The notes: generated by a model not told the origin, from the letters alone. Numbered from the stretch's first letter, positions 1 to 7,412 are shown. The stretch is 14,360 nt of DNA from JAAYCI01 sp964370195 (GCA_964370195.1 CAYJIH010000040.1:1-14360), one strand, 5' to 3'. Made by a program: numbers and translations.

Positions 1-50
1 GTGACCCCTTGCTTGTAAGGCAAGTGCTCTCCCAGCTGAGCTATGCTCCC
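1..50 (-). tRNA. tRNA-Val (anticodon TAC), 3' part outside the window
   Basis: On the minus strand the gene begins GGGAGCATAGCTCAGC at 50. It shows the 5' acceptor strand GGGAGCA, a D-arm with the AGCTCAGCTGGGAGAGC pattern, and an anticodon stem CTTGC/GCAAG around the loop CTTACAA. Bases 34-36 are TAC, which reads valine codons. The window ends after the first bases of the variable region, so the T-arm, acceptor 3' strand and any CCA cannot be seen. It lies 78 nt downstream of tRNA-Gly and has its own promoter-like sequence. Confidence 0.93.
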
Positions 51-65
51 ACACACAGTTATTAA

Positions 66-94
66 AGTATAGCATCTTTCCATTCGTTTGTCAA
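66..94 (-). promoter_or_regulatory. sigma-A-type promoter of tRNA-Val
   Basis: The minus strand shows a perfect -35 box TTGACA (89-94), a 17-nt spacer and a -10 box TATACT (66-71; 5 of 6 consensus). The predicted start near 60-59 leaves only about 10 nt before the mature 5' end of tRNA-Val. This would let tRNA-Val be transcribed independently of the tRNA-Gly gene upstream. A second TTGACA at 113-118 has no matching -10 box. Confidence 0.7.
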
Positions 95-128
95 CTACTT
101 TTTTGAAATAATTGTCAAATCTGGGAAA

Positions 129-204
129 TGGAGCGGCTTACGAGGCTCGAACTCGCTACCTCCACCTTGGCAAGGTGGCGCTCTACCAGATGAGCTAAAG
201 CCGC
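129..204 (-). tRNA. tRNA-Gly (anticodon GCC), complete, CCA encoded
   Basis: The minus strand folds as a full cloverleaf of 76 nt including CCA. The acceptor is GCGGCTT/AAGCCGC, the anticodon stem is CCACC/GGTGG around TTGCCAA (anticodon GCC, glycine), and the T-arm is GCGAG-TTCGAGC-CTCGT with one G-T pair. Discriminator T is followed by an encoded CCA at 131-129. The mature 5' end is at 204. Confidence 0.97.
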
Positions 205-294
205 AAAACAAATCGCACATTTTCTTTATGATTGTATGAACAATATCAACGTCAGTGTATTTTCAAACAATCCGTGTCGAGCAGTGCGATAATT

Positions 295-323
295 ATTTTA
301 CCCTTTTTTTTCATATTTGTCAA
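295..323 (-). promoter_or_regulatory. sigma-A-type promoter of tRNA-Gly
   Basis: The minus strand has TTGACA (318-323), a 17-nt spacer and TAAAAT (295-300; 5 of 6 consensus). Transcription would start near 288 and give about 84 nt of 5' leader before tRNA-Gly. The stretch between this promoter and the end of hslO (324-422) is very AT-rich and holds no gene. Confidence 0.7.
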
Positions 324-422
324 TATATAAATTGAAAAAAATTAGAATAAATTTTTATTTTTTGCAAAAAGTTGAAGTTTCTATTGAATCGATGGGTTAT
401 TTTTGAAAAATAAAATCCCCTA

Positions 423-1292
423 TTATTTTAAATTAAGTAATAATTCATCTATATTCAGCTCATATGTTTTGTTGCAAAAATGGCATTCTGCATTCGCTTT
501 CTCATTTTCATTTTTCATTTTTTCCAATTCTTCTTTGCCAAGGCTTACAAAAATATCTCTTGTGCGCTCTTCACTACAATAACAGTGATAAGACACATCC
601 CTCTCGTCCAGCACTTGTATATCAAACCCGCGCAAACATGCTTCTATTAATTGAAGTGGCTGTGCACCTTGTTTTAACATCTCTGTTACTGCAGGCATCT
701 GCCGCAAATTTTCTTCTACCGCTACAATTTCTTCTTCATCAGCATTTGGCAACAAAGTAAGCAAAAAGCCACCGCTTGCAGCAATGCTTAAATCTTTGTT
801 AACCAAAACACCCAAGGCGCATACACAAGGGGTTTGCTCGCTAGAGGCATAATAAGAAGTGATGTCTTCTGCAATTTCACCCGATACAAGCGCTGTTTGG
901 CCAACGTATGGCTCTCCATTTTTGTTGTCTCTTACAAGCGAAAATATGCCATCTACCCCCACAGCTCCTCCCACATCCAACTTTCCGTCGTCCCTTGGCG
1001 GCAGTTCCACCAAAGGATGCTGTACATAACCGCGTACGTTTCCGTGGCCATCACTAACAGCCAGCACGGTACCCAATGGCCCACCACCATTTACACGAAG
1101 CGTTAGACTGTGATTATCTTCTTTTAATTGGCTACCGATCAAAGCAGCACCTGTTAATAACCTACCAAGTGCAGCAGAGGCCACCGCACTTGTTTTATGA
1201 ATCTCTTCCATTTTTTCTAATATATTGTTAGCATCGATGGCTGTAACAACAATTTTTCCATCACGATTCATTGCACGCACTAAATTCGCCAT
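423..1292 (-). CDS. hslO: Hsp33, redox-activated holdase chaperone
   Basis: The 289-aa protein has normal family length and matches Hsp33 throughout. Hsp33 is a cytosolic chaperone that binds zinc when reduced; oxidation releases the zinc and switches on holding of unfolded proteins. The zinc site is clear: CXC at residues 237/239 and CXXC at 270/273, 30 residues apart, in the linker-to-C-terminal region. The N-terminal part has the expected SAVASAALGRLLTGAALIG helix and a SEQTP motif near 151-155. Unusually, SEQTP is followed by CVC (C156, C158), a second close cysteine pair. The ATG at 1292 has an AAAGGA-type ribosome site upstream. The gene lies 32 nt behind the methyltransferase and is probably the last gene of the lon operon; only a weak hairpin follows it. 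Confidence 0.96.
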   Translation of the reverse strand: MANLVRAMNRDGKIVVTAIDANNILEKMEEIHKTSAVASAALGRLLTGAALIGSQLKEDNHSLTLRVNGGGPLGTVLAVSDGHGNVRGYVQHPLVELPPRDDGKLDVGGAVGVDGIFSLVRDNKNGEPYVGQTALVSGEIAEDITSYYASSEQTPCVCALGVLVNKDLSIAASGGFLLTLLPNADEEEIVAVEENLRQMPAVTEMLKQGAQPLQLIEACLRGFDIQVLDERDVSYHCYCSEERTRDIFVSLGKEELEKMKNENEKANAECHFCNKTYELNIDELLLNLK

Positions 1293-1324
1293 ACAAACTG
1301 TTTCCTTTCAAGGTTCGTTCTCTT

Positions 1325-1349
1325 CTATTTTTTACATGTAAAAAAATAG
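1325..1349. repeat. near-perfect palindrome at the 3' end of the methyltransferase gene
   Basis: The arms CTATTTTTTACA and TGTAAAAAAATAG are inverted copies differing by one A/T and meet at ACATGT. On the minus strand the palindrome contains the last Lys-Lys codons and the TAG stop of the methyltransferase gene. No T-run follows in the transcribed direction, so it is not a standard terminator. It may be a weak mRNA hairpin between this gene and hslO, or simply a by-product of AAA-AAA-TAG next to an AT-rich codon run. Confidence 0.5.
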
Positions 1350-2056
1350 CGCTGGCTACATGGTTCCAGAGGTAAAAACGTTTCGCCATCTAGCACTTCA
1401 ATACAAGTAAGCTCAAATTTTTTCAGCCACTGCATCCAGTCGTCTAGGGTATATATGTACTCATTGAATTGTTCCTGTGCCACAAGTTCATCATTTTCAT
1501 AAATATCCAGCTCTATCTTCGTATAGTTTTTTTCATCATGCAATTGGTTTTGCCAAACACAAAGAAGGCCATCTGTTGTTTCAATTTCAAAACAAAAATC
1601 GCCCAAAATGTGTTTGTGTTTATAAGGTGTATTGGCATCGAATATCAAAATACCGCCTGGTTCTAAAAACAAAGCAATGCGCTCAAGTACGCGCTCAATC
1701 TCATCCGGTGCGATATGGTTGAATGTATCAAATGTGCAAACAGCCGCCGAAACGGTCCCAAATAAATCAAGGTTCGTCAAATTTTGCTGTAAAAGCAAAG
1801 AGCTTGACAGATCATCTTTGTCCAATTTCTCACGCAAAACCGCCAGCATATCACCAGAAGCATCCACGGAAATTAATTCGTAGCCATTTTTTACCAAACG
1901 CAGTGTCACTTCTCCTGTGCCACAACCTAAATCGGCTACGATGCCACTATGCACGCCGTTTATCTTTAGCTTATCAATAATTTGTGCACATAGGCGTTCG
2001 TAATCTGCTTCCCCATTGAAAGCATCGTAATAATATGCGAACGATTGATAGCCCAT
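1325..2056 (-). CDS. class I SAM-dependent methyltransferase, YqeM-like
   Basis: The 243-aa protein has a Rossmann-type methyltransferase core. Motif I VADLGCGTGEV at 40-50 binds S-adenosylmethionine, the acidic end of strand 2 is ISVDAS at 62-67 (D65), a CTFDTFNHI segment lies near 107-115, and LEPGGILIFD at 131-140 is the post-motif strand. The N-terminus (FAYYYDAFNGEADYERL) and a C-terminal ending with an RYFF-type strand resemble the YqeM group found near ribosome and stress genes in Firmicutes. The substrate of that group is not something I can assign, so no function beyond methyl transfer is claimed. The ATG at 2056 has a strong AGGAGGGG site that overlaps the stop of engB, 9 nt upstream, which suggests translational coupling. 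It sits between engB and hslO in the lon operon. Confidence 0.85.
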   Translation of the reverse strand: MGYQSFAYYYDAFNGEADYERLCAQIIDKLKINGVHSGIVADLGCGTGEVTLRLVKNGYELISVDASGDMLAVLREKLDKDDLSSSLLLQQNLTNLDLFGTVSAAVCTFDTFNHIAPDEIERVLERIALFLEPGGILIFDANTPYKHKHILGDFCFEIETTDGLLCVWQNQLHDEKNYTKIELDIYENDELVAQEQFNEYIYTLDDWMQWLKKFELTCIEVLDGETFLPLEPCSQRYFFTCKK

Positions 2057-2065
2057 TCGCCCCTC

Positions 2066-2674
2066 CTATTCCTTGGCTAGCATATTTTCCAAGTTTTGTT
2101 CAAGGCAGGTTTTCACTTCTTCTATTCCCAGTTTTTTTTCGGTGCTTGTTAAAAAAATAGATTTTGCCTCATACGGTGCCAATGTCTCTATAAATTGCTC
2201 ATATGCGGCGGCACGTTGTGACGGCTTTATTTTATCTACTTTTGTTAAAGCCACAATAAAAGGAATTTTATGATAATGCAAATATTCCAGCATTCTCACA
2301 TCATCTTTTGACGGTGCATGGCGGAAATCCAATAATTGAACCAATACACACACATTGCGATTGCCAGAAAAATATCCGTTAATAAGCTCGTCCCAGCGCC
2401 GTCTTTCGGAATGTGATGTTTTGGCATAACCATATCCGGGTAAATCAACAAACAAAGCATCACCTAGGTCGAAAAAGTTTATTGTAGCCGTTTTTCCCGG
2501 TGTTCCACTTGTTCTTGCCAAATTTTTGCGCTGGCATAATTTGTTGATGAGAGAAGATTTCCCTACATTGGAACGGCCAGAAAATACAATTTCTGGCCGT
2601 TCTGACGCAGGGATTTGCGCACTGACTCCATAAGAAGCCAAGAAGGATGCTTGTTGTACATGAAGCCGGCTCAT
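2066..2674 (-). CDS. engB: ribosome-biogenesis GTPase EngB (YsxC/YihA)
   Basis: This 202-aa TRAFAC-class GTPase is known to act in late assembly of the 50S subunit and is essential in Bacillus subtilis. All G motifs are visible: G1 GRSNVGKS at 33-40, G2 threonine within TSGTPGKT near 58, G3 DLPGYG at 77-82, G4 TKVD at 144-147, and G5 TSTEKK near 176-181. The length is normal for the family and there is no extra domain. The start codon overlaps the lon stop codon as ATGA (2671-2674), and a GGAG site lies inside the end of lon, 8 nt before the ATG. Linkage to lon is common in Firmicutes. Confidence 0.97.
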   Translation of the reverse strand: MSRLHVQQASFLASYGVSAQIPASERPEIVFSGRSNVGKSSLINKLCQRKNLARTSGTPGKTATINFFDLGDALFVDLPGYGYAKTSHSERRRWDELINGYFSGNRNVCVLVQLLDFRHAPSKDDVRMLEYLHYHKIPFIVALTKVDKIKPSQRAAAYEQFIETLAPYEAKSIFLTSTEKKLGIEEVKTCLEQNLENMLAKE

Positions 2675-5148
2675 TGAGAAATCTCCGTACTTACCGTGGC
2701 GGGTTGCTCTTGCGCAACGGGTTTATTCACTTCCGCCTTCTGTTTTGTCGTTTTTCGTCCATTGCCGCTGGTAGATGACTTTACTTTACGCACCACTTTT
2801 GCTTTTAAAGAAACTGCAAGTGCCTCTTCTAAGGTGGACACTGCAACAAATTGAACATTTTCTTTCACTTCTTCGTCAATTTCATACAAATCCGATACAT
2901 TATCTTTTGGAATAAGTACCGTTTTAATGCCTTCTCTGTAAGCGGCCATGCTCTTTTCTTTTAGCCCACCGATGGGTAAAACATTTCCATGTAATGTAAT
3001 TTCACCCGTCATAGCAACGTCTGAACGAACAGCACGGCCAGACATAGCTGATAACAATGCAGTACTTAATGTGATGCCGGCCGAAGGTCCGTCCTTTGGA
3101 ACAGCACCCTCTGGTGCATGAATATGGATATCAATATTTTTAAAAGCATCCACAGTAAAACCAAACTTCTTGGCATTCACTTTTGCATAGGTAATGGCCA
3201 AGTGGGCGCTTTCCTTCATCACATCACCAAGAGAGCCGGTAAGCTCCAATTTTCCGCTTCCTTTTTCCACAATTTGCACTTCAATGGGCAAGATTTCCCC
3301 ACCAATGCTTGTCCACGCCAACCCATTGGCAATGCCCACTTCATTTTCCTTGCTAAAATAAGAAGGTTTTTTACGCGTTGGGCCCAACAATTTTTCCAAA
3401 CTTTGCACACCAACCGTTATTTTTTCCTTTTCTCCTGAAGCAATTATTTTTGCACACTTTCGTAATACTTCAGTGATAACGCGCTCTAATGTACGCACTC
3501 CGGCTTCTTGGGTGTAGCCATCAATAAGAGAATAGAGCGTGGAATCTGTGATTTTTGCTTTTCCTTTTAAACCATTTTTCACCAATTGTTTTGGCAATAA
3601 GTGTTTTTTTGCAATATTAAATTTTTCAATACGTGAATAACTGCCAAGTTCAATCACATCCATTCTGTCAAGCAATGGACGCGGAATTGTAGACATATCA
3701 TTTGCCGTAGTGATGAATAGTACATCACTTAAATCAAAAGGAATATCCAAATAGTGATCTTTAAATGACTTATTTTGCTCTGGATCCAATGCCTCTAACA
3801 AAGCAGCCGCTGGATCCCCACGAAAATCACTGGCCATTTTATCTATTTCATCGAGCAACAGCAAAGGGTTTTTGCTTTTAGAGGTGTTTACAGCACTAAT
3901 CAATTTTCCGGGCATGGCGCCAATATATGTGCGTCGATGTCCACGAATTTCAGCCTCATCACGCACACCGCCAAGGCTCATGCGTGCATATTTACGCCCA
4001 AGTGCGTCTGCAATAGAGCGTGCAATGGATGTTTTACCAACACCGGGAGGACCTACAAGGCAAATGATTTGGCTTTTAACTGTAGGTGTTAATTTACGAA
4101 CAGACAAAAGTTCTAAAATGCGTTCCTTTACCTTTTTTAGCCCGTAATGGTCCTGATCCAATTGTGTTTGTGCATTGTTTATATCAAGATTATCCACTGT
4201 AACGCTTTTCCACGGTAGCTCAAGGCATGTGTCTAAATAGGTACGAATTACACTGGCCTCTTGGCTGCTGCCTTGCATTCTGGAAAGTCGTTCTGTTTCT
4301 TTTAATAATTTTTCTTGTGCTTCCTCTGGCAACTCTAAAGCCAAAATCCGATCACGATATTTTTCAGATTCGCCACGAGCGTCCTCGTTTTCGTCAAGCT
4401 CACCAGCAATGGCACGCATTTGTTCGCGCAAATAATAATCACGCTGGTTTTTGTCCATCTGTTCCGATACTTTTTCATTGATGTCTTTTTCAATCATCAA
4501 AATTTCATTTTCGTGCAGCAACAATTCTAAAATTTTCTCAAGGCGCGCAAGCAACGAGGTTGTGTTTAACACGTCTTGTTTATCTGCATATTTAAACAAA
4601 AGGTTTGCCGGTATGTATTCCGACAAAAACAAGGCAGACTCCCCCGTTGCTATGTTGTATACAATGTCTTTTGGAATGCGTGGATTCAAGGCAAAAAAAC
4701 GTTCAAATGAGGTTTTGATGCTTCGAACAAGGGCTTCTGCACGAGGGGCATCTTCTTTACGAACAGGGCGCACTGGCGCCGATTTGATACTAGCCATTAG
4801 ATAAGGACCTTCTGTATCCAATGCATACAGTTTTGCCCGATATCGCCCTTCCACAATCACTTTTACGAGATCATCTGAAACACGCAGTACCTGCTTAATT
4901 TCAGCTACTACACCATAATTATATAAATCCTGCATTGCAGGGTTGTCTAAATCCATATCCTTTTGTGTTACAAGAAACAAACTGTTTCCATCTTCAATGG
5001 CAGCATCTATAGCAGCAATACTTTTTGCTCTTCCTACTTCAAAATGAATGACATTGCTTGGAAATACCACAAGACCACGCAGTGCAATTGTAGGCAGCCG
5101 CATAAGCTCTGTGTTAGATTTTAATTTCACTTTAATTTTTTCAGCCAT
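2671..5148 (-). CDS. lon: ATP-dependent protease Lon (LonA type)
   Basis: The 825-aa soluble LonA has its domains in the usual order: an N-terminal substrate domain (about 15-205), a helical linker, an AAA+ module with Walker A GPPGVGKT at 366-373 and Walker B LLLLDE at 429-434, and a C-terminal Ser-Lys protease domain. Catalytic Ser is S689 in PKDGPSAG and catalytic Lys is K732 in GGLKEK. Lon degrades misfolded and some regulatory proteins in the cytosol. It runs about 45 residues beyond the typical end of the family (near 780), with a Lys/Ser/Thr- then Gln/Glu-rich tail. The ATG at 5148 follows AAGGAG with 6 nt spacing. It is the first gene of a lon-engB-methyltransferase-hslO unit with its own promoter, a CIRCE-type operator and a leader of about 130 nt. 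Confidence 0.99.
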   Translation of the reverse strand: MAEKIKVKLKSNTELMRLPTIALRGLVVFPSNVIHFEVGRAKSIAAIDAAIEDGNSLFLVTQKDMDLDNPAMQDLYNYGVVAEIKQVLRVSDDLVKVIVEGRYRAKLYALDTEGPYLMASIKSAPVRPVRKEDAPRAEALVRSIKTSFERFFALNPRIPKDIVYNIATGESALFLSEYIPANLLFKYADKQDVLNTTSLLARLEKILELLLHENEILMIEKDINEKVSEQMDKNQRDYYLREQMRAIAGELDENEDARGESEKYRDRILALELPEEAQEKLLKETERLSRMQGSSQEASVIRTYLDTCLELPWKSVTVDNLDINNAQTQLDQDHYGLKKVKERILELLSVRKLTPTVKSQIICLVGPPGVGKTSIARSIADALGRKYARMSLGGVRDEAEIRGHRRTYIGAMPGKLISAVNTSKSKNPLLLLDEIDKMASDFRGDPAAALLEALDPEQNKSFKDHYLDIPFDLSDVLFITTANDMSTIPRPLLDRMDVIELGSYSRIEKFNIAKKHLLPKQLVKNGLKGKAKITDSTLYSLIDGYTQEAGVRTLERVITEVLRKCAKIIASGEKEKITVGVQSLEKLLGPTRKKPSYFSKENEVGIANGLAWTSIGGEILPIEVQIVEKGSGKLELTGSLGDVMKESAHLAITYAKVNAKKFGFTVDAFKNIDIHIHAPEGAVPKDGPSAGITLSTALLSAMSGRAVRSDVAMTGEITLHGNVLPIGGLKEKSMAAYREGIKTVLIPKDNVSDLYEIDEEVKENVQFVAVSTLEEALAVSLKAKVVRKVKSSTSGNGRKTTKQKAEVNKPVAQEQPATVSTEISQ

Positions 5149-5169
5149 ATATTACTCCTTTTTACAATC

Positions 5170-5194
5170 AAACAAAACACAGCAGTGTTTGTTT
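5170..5194 (-). other. hairpin in the lon leader, just upstream of the ribosome site
   Basis: AAAC-AAAA-CAC and GTG-TTT-GTTT (5170-5180 and 5185-5194) pair into a stem of about 10 bp with one bulged A and an AGCA loop, ending about 14 nt before the AAGGAG site of lon. There is no T-run, so it is not a terminator. The bases 5190-5198 (TGTTTACCA) are also a perfect 9-base complement of 5262-5270 (TGGTAAACA), which lies in the CIRCE spacer and right arm. The two foldings would exclude each other. Whether either matters for lon expression is inference. Confidence 0.45.
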
Positions 5195-5250
5195 ACCACA
5201 AATAAATCGTAGATACAAATATTTTACTAAAATATATAGCAAACATATCG

Positions 5251-5277
5251 TTAGCAGTCATTGGTAAACAGTGCTAA
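5251..5277. promoter_or_regulatory. CIRCE-type operator (HrcA site) of lon
   Basis: The sequence reads TTAGCAGTC, then 9 nt, then CAGTGCTAA. The CIRCE consensus is TTAGCACTC-N9-GAGTGCTAA; 16 of 18 arm bases match and the 9-nt spacer is exact. The operator begins about 5 nt downstream of the predicted lon transcript start, the usual place for HrcA repression. HrcA is the heat-shock repressor of groE and dnaK operons in many bacteria. The hrcA gene is not in this window, so the regulator is inferred from the site alone. Confidence 0.8.
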
Positions 5278-5288
5278 TCCACACTTAT

Positions 5289-5317
5289 ATTATACGGTTT
5301 ATTTGTGAAAAAATCAA
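5289..5317 (-). promoter_or_regulatory. sigma-A-type promoter of the lon operon
   Basis: The minus strand shows TTGATT (5312-5317; 4 of 6), a 17-nt spacer and a perfect TATAAT (5289-5294). The predicted start is near 5282, directly before the CIRCE-type operator. The resulting leader to the lon ATG is about 133 nt. Confidence 0.72.
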
Positions 5318-5367
5318 GAAAAAACAGGTATTTCATAAAAGATTTGATTCTAAGAACTTTAGGTGAT

Positions 5368-5407
5368 AAAAAAGGATAAGAAGCTTTTTTCCACATGCCT
5401 CTTATCC
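5368..5407 (-). terminator. intrinsic terminator after clpX
   Basis: On the minus strand a stem is formed by 5397-5407 and 5374-5384 (GGATAAGA/TCTTATCC core plus GC), 10 of 11 pairs, with a 12-nt loop. It is followed at once by six Ts (5373-5368). It ends the tig-clpP-clpX unit about 36 nt after the clpX stop and separates it from the lon promoter. Confidence 0.85.
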
Positions 5408-5443
5408 CCAATATAATTGCTTGTCTCTTTGTCTTTTATTTTA

Positions 5444-6784
5444 TCAGTTACTGATTACTGTGGGTGGCCCACTATTTTTATAACGTTTTCGCACCGCACC
5501 ATATTCTAGTTTTGGTTTTGCCCCTTTGTCCACCACACGTTCGTTGATTGTTACTTTGATAATGGTGGGATCGCTGGGGATTTCAAACATCACACTCATC
5601 AAAATCTTTTCCATGATGCTACGTAAACCACGGGCACCACTTTTCAGTGTAATGGCTTTTTTGGCCACAGCATGCAAAGCGCCATCCGTAAAGTCTAAAT
5701 CTACATTGTCCATTTTAAACAACATTTTATATTGTTTTACCAAGCTGTTTTTCGGCTCTTGAAGCACACGAACAAGAGACGCTTCATCCATGGCATCCAG
5801 CACAGTAATTACCGGAATTCGCCCAACCAATTCCGGAATAATTCCAAATTTCACAATGTCGTGCGGTTCCACTTGTTCAAATAAATCATGCTTCGCATCG
5901 GCTGTATCTTTTTTTAATGTAGAGCCAAACCCCAGTGAAGATGTGTCTGTACGTTTTTCAATCAATTTTTCCAAACCATCAAACGCACCACCACAAATGA
6001 AAAGAATATTTTTTGTGTTAATTTGAATAAACTCTTGTTGTGGATGTTTGCGTCCACCTTGCGGTGGCACATTGCTAATCGTTCCCTCAATAATTTTAAG
6101 TAAAGCTTGTTGTACACCCTCACCACCTACATCTCGAGTGATGGAAGGATTTTCGCTTTTACGTGTTATTTTATCAATTTCGTCGATATAGATAATGCCA
6201 TGCTCCGCGCGCTCCACATCAAAATCTGCTGCTTGAATTAGTTTTAGCAAGATGTTTTCCACATCCTCACCCACATAACCGGCCTCTGTTAAGGTGGTTG
6301 CATCGGCAATAGCAAAGGGAACACCCAACATTTGTGCCAATGTTTGGGCCAAAAGTGTTTTACCAACACCCGACGGCCCAAGCAATAACACATTGCTTTT
6401 TTGTAATTCAACTTCTTCAATTACCGAAGCATGAATGCGTTTATAATGATTGTACACTGCCACAGACAACACTGTTTTTGCTATATCCTGGCCAATAACA
6501 TATTGATCAAGCCCGGTTTTGATTTCCTGTGGTGTTAAAATATTGATATCATCATGGCGTGGTTTACTCAATGCATTGCTTTTGTTCTTTTTTGCATGTG
6601 AATGTGTTTGTTGCATCGGGTCGTCATCATTTCCAAGCAAAGAAAAGCATAATTCAATACACTCGTTACAAATATTGACACCAGGGCCAATAATCATGCG
6701 CTCCACTTCGTCCTGATTTTTGCCACAAAAGCTACAAATCAGTGTTTTATCTTTACCACCAACACCTTTGTTATTTGTTGCCAT
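5444..6784 (-). CDS. clpX: ClpX, ATPase and unfoldase of the ClpXP protease
   Basis: The 446-aa protein is a complete ClpX. The N-terminal zinc-binding domain has CXXC at C17/C20 and C39/C42. The AAA+ module shows Walker A GPSGVGKT at 136-143, the substrate-gripping pore loop GYVGEDVE at 169-176, Walker B with DE at 201-202, the GGRKHPQQEF segment near 243-252, and sensor 2 GARGLR (R385). The ClpP-docking loop carries LGF at 284-286, as in Bacillus. ClpX unfolds tagged proteins and feeds them into the ClpP chamber. The start ATG at 6784 follows AAGGGAG closely. It lies 37 nt behind clpP and in front of a terminator, so it is the last gene of the tig-clpP-clpX unit. Confidence 0.99.
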   Translation of the reverse strand: MATNNKGVGGKDKTLICSFCGKNQDEVERMIIGPGVNICNECIELCFSLLGNDDDPMQQTHSHAKKNKSNALSKPRHDDINILTPQEIKTGLDQYVIGQDIAKTVLSVAVYNHYKRIHASVIEEVELQKSNVLLLGPSGVGKTLLAQTLAQMLGVPFAIADATTLTEAGYVGEDVENILLKLIQAADFDVERAEHGIIYIDEIDKITRKSENPSITRDVGGEGVQQALLKIIEGTISNVPPQGGRKHPQQEFIQINTKNILFICGGAFDGLEKLIEKRTDTSSLGFGSTLKKDTADAKHDLFEQVEPHDIVKFGIIPELVGRIPVITVLDAMDEASLVRVLQEPKNSLVKQYKMLFKMDNVDLDFTDGALHAVAKKAITLKSGARGLRSIMEKILMSVMFEIPSDPTIIKVTINERVVDKGAKPKLEYGAVRKRYKNSGPPTVISN

Positions 6785-6821
6785 ATTGCTCCCTTTTTAC
6801 TATATAATACCATAAAACATT

Positions 6822-7412
6822 TTAGCGGTTGGCAATTACCTTATCAATAATCCCATACGCCACCGCTTCGTCTGCAGTCATAAAATAATCGCGCTCTGTA
6901 TCTTTTTCAATTGTTTTTAACGTTTGTCCCGTTGCATCGGAAAGAATTTTATTGATATTTGTACGCATACGCACCATACGGTCGATGGCAATTTTCACAT
7001 CACTTGTTGTGCCTTGTGCTCCGCCCGATGGCTGATGAATCATCACTTCACTGTTGGGCAAAGCCATCCGTTTGCCTTTTGCACCGGCCGCTAATAAAAA
7101 TGCCCCCATCGAAGCCGCCATACCCACACAAATAGTGGATACATCGCATTTTATATACTGCATTGTATCATAAATGGCCATGCCAGATGTGATGGAGCCA
7201 CCCGGGCTGTTGATATACAAACTGATATCTTTTTCAGGGTCTTGCCCTTCTAAATACAACAATTGCGCCACAACCAAACTGGCAGATGTATCGTTCACTT
7301 GGTCGCTTAACATAATAATACGGTCGTTCAGCAAACGGGAAAAAATGTCGTAACTGCGCTCTCCACGTGCCGTTTGTTCTACAACATATGGCACCAAATT
7401 ACTCATATTCAT
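6822..7412 (-). CDS. clpP: ClpP, proteolytic subunit of Clp proteases
   Basis: From the ATG at 7412 the protein is 196 aa, the normal ClpP length, and starts MNMSNLVPYVVEQT like the Bacillus protein. The serine-protease triad is complete: Ser101 in GMAASMGAF, His126 in MIHQP and Asp175 in TERDYF. ClpP forms a 14-subunit chamber working with ClpX. The open frame continues 30 codons upstream to 7502, but those residues (HTPQQNSYVWPV and on) have no family match and nearly fill the tig-clpP gap, so they are probably leader. A GGAGG lies 12 nt before the ATG at 7412, rather far; a second ATG two codons later (7406) is possible. No clear promoter lies in the 95-nt gap, so it is probably read through from tig. 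Confidence 0.97.
   Translation of the reverse strand: MNMSNLVPYVVEQTARGERSYDIFSRLLNDRIIMLSDQVNDTSASLVVAQLLYLEGQDPEKDISLYINSPGGSITSGMAIYDTMQYIKCDVSTICVGMAASMGAFLLAAGAKGKRMALPNSEVMIHQPSGGAQGTTSDVKIAIDRMVRMRTNINKILSDATGQTLKTIEKDTERDYFMTADEAVAYGIIDKVIANR

Noticed and set aside
394..420. Hairpin after hslO as terminator
   Set aside because: The GGG/CCC and AT stems are separated by an uneven bulge and no T-run follows. At most it is a weak or factor-assisted stop.
3219..3413. Second minus-strand frame inside lon
   Set aside because: It lies wholly inside the well-supported lon gene in another frame, and the peptide has no recognisable motif.
6799..6835. Possible promoter between clpP and clpX (TATTAT and TTGCCA)
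   Set aside because: The spacing is 20 nt or more, too long for a sigma-A promoter, and the -35 box lies inside clpP.
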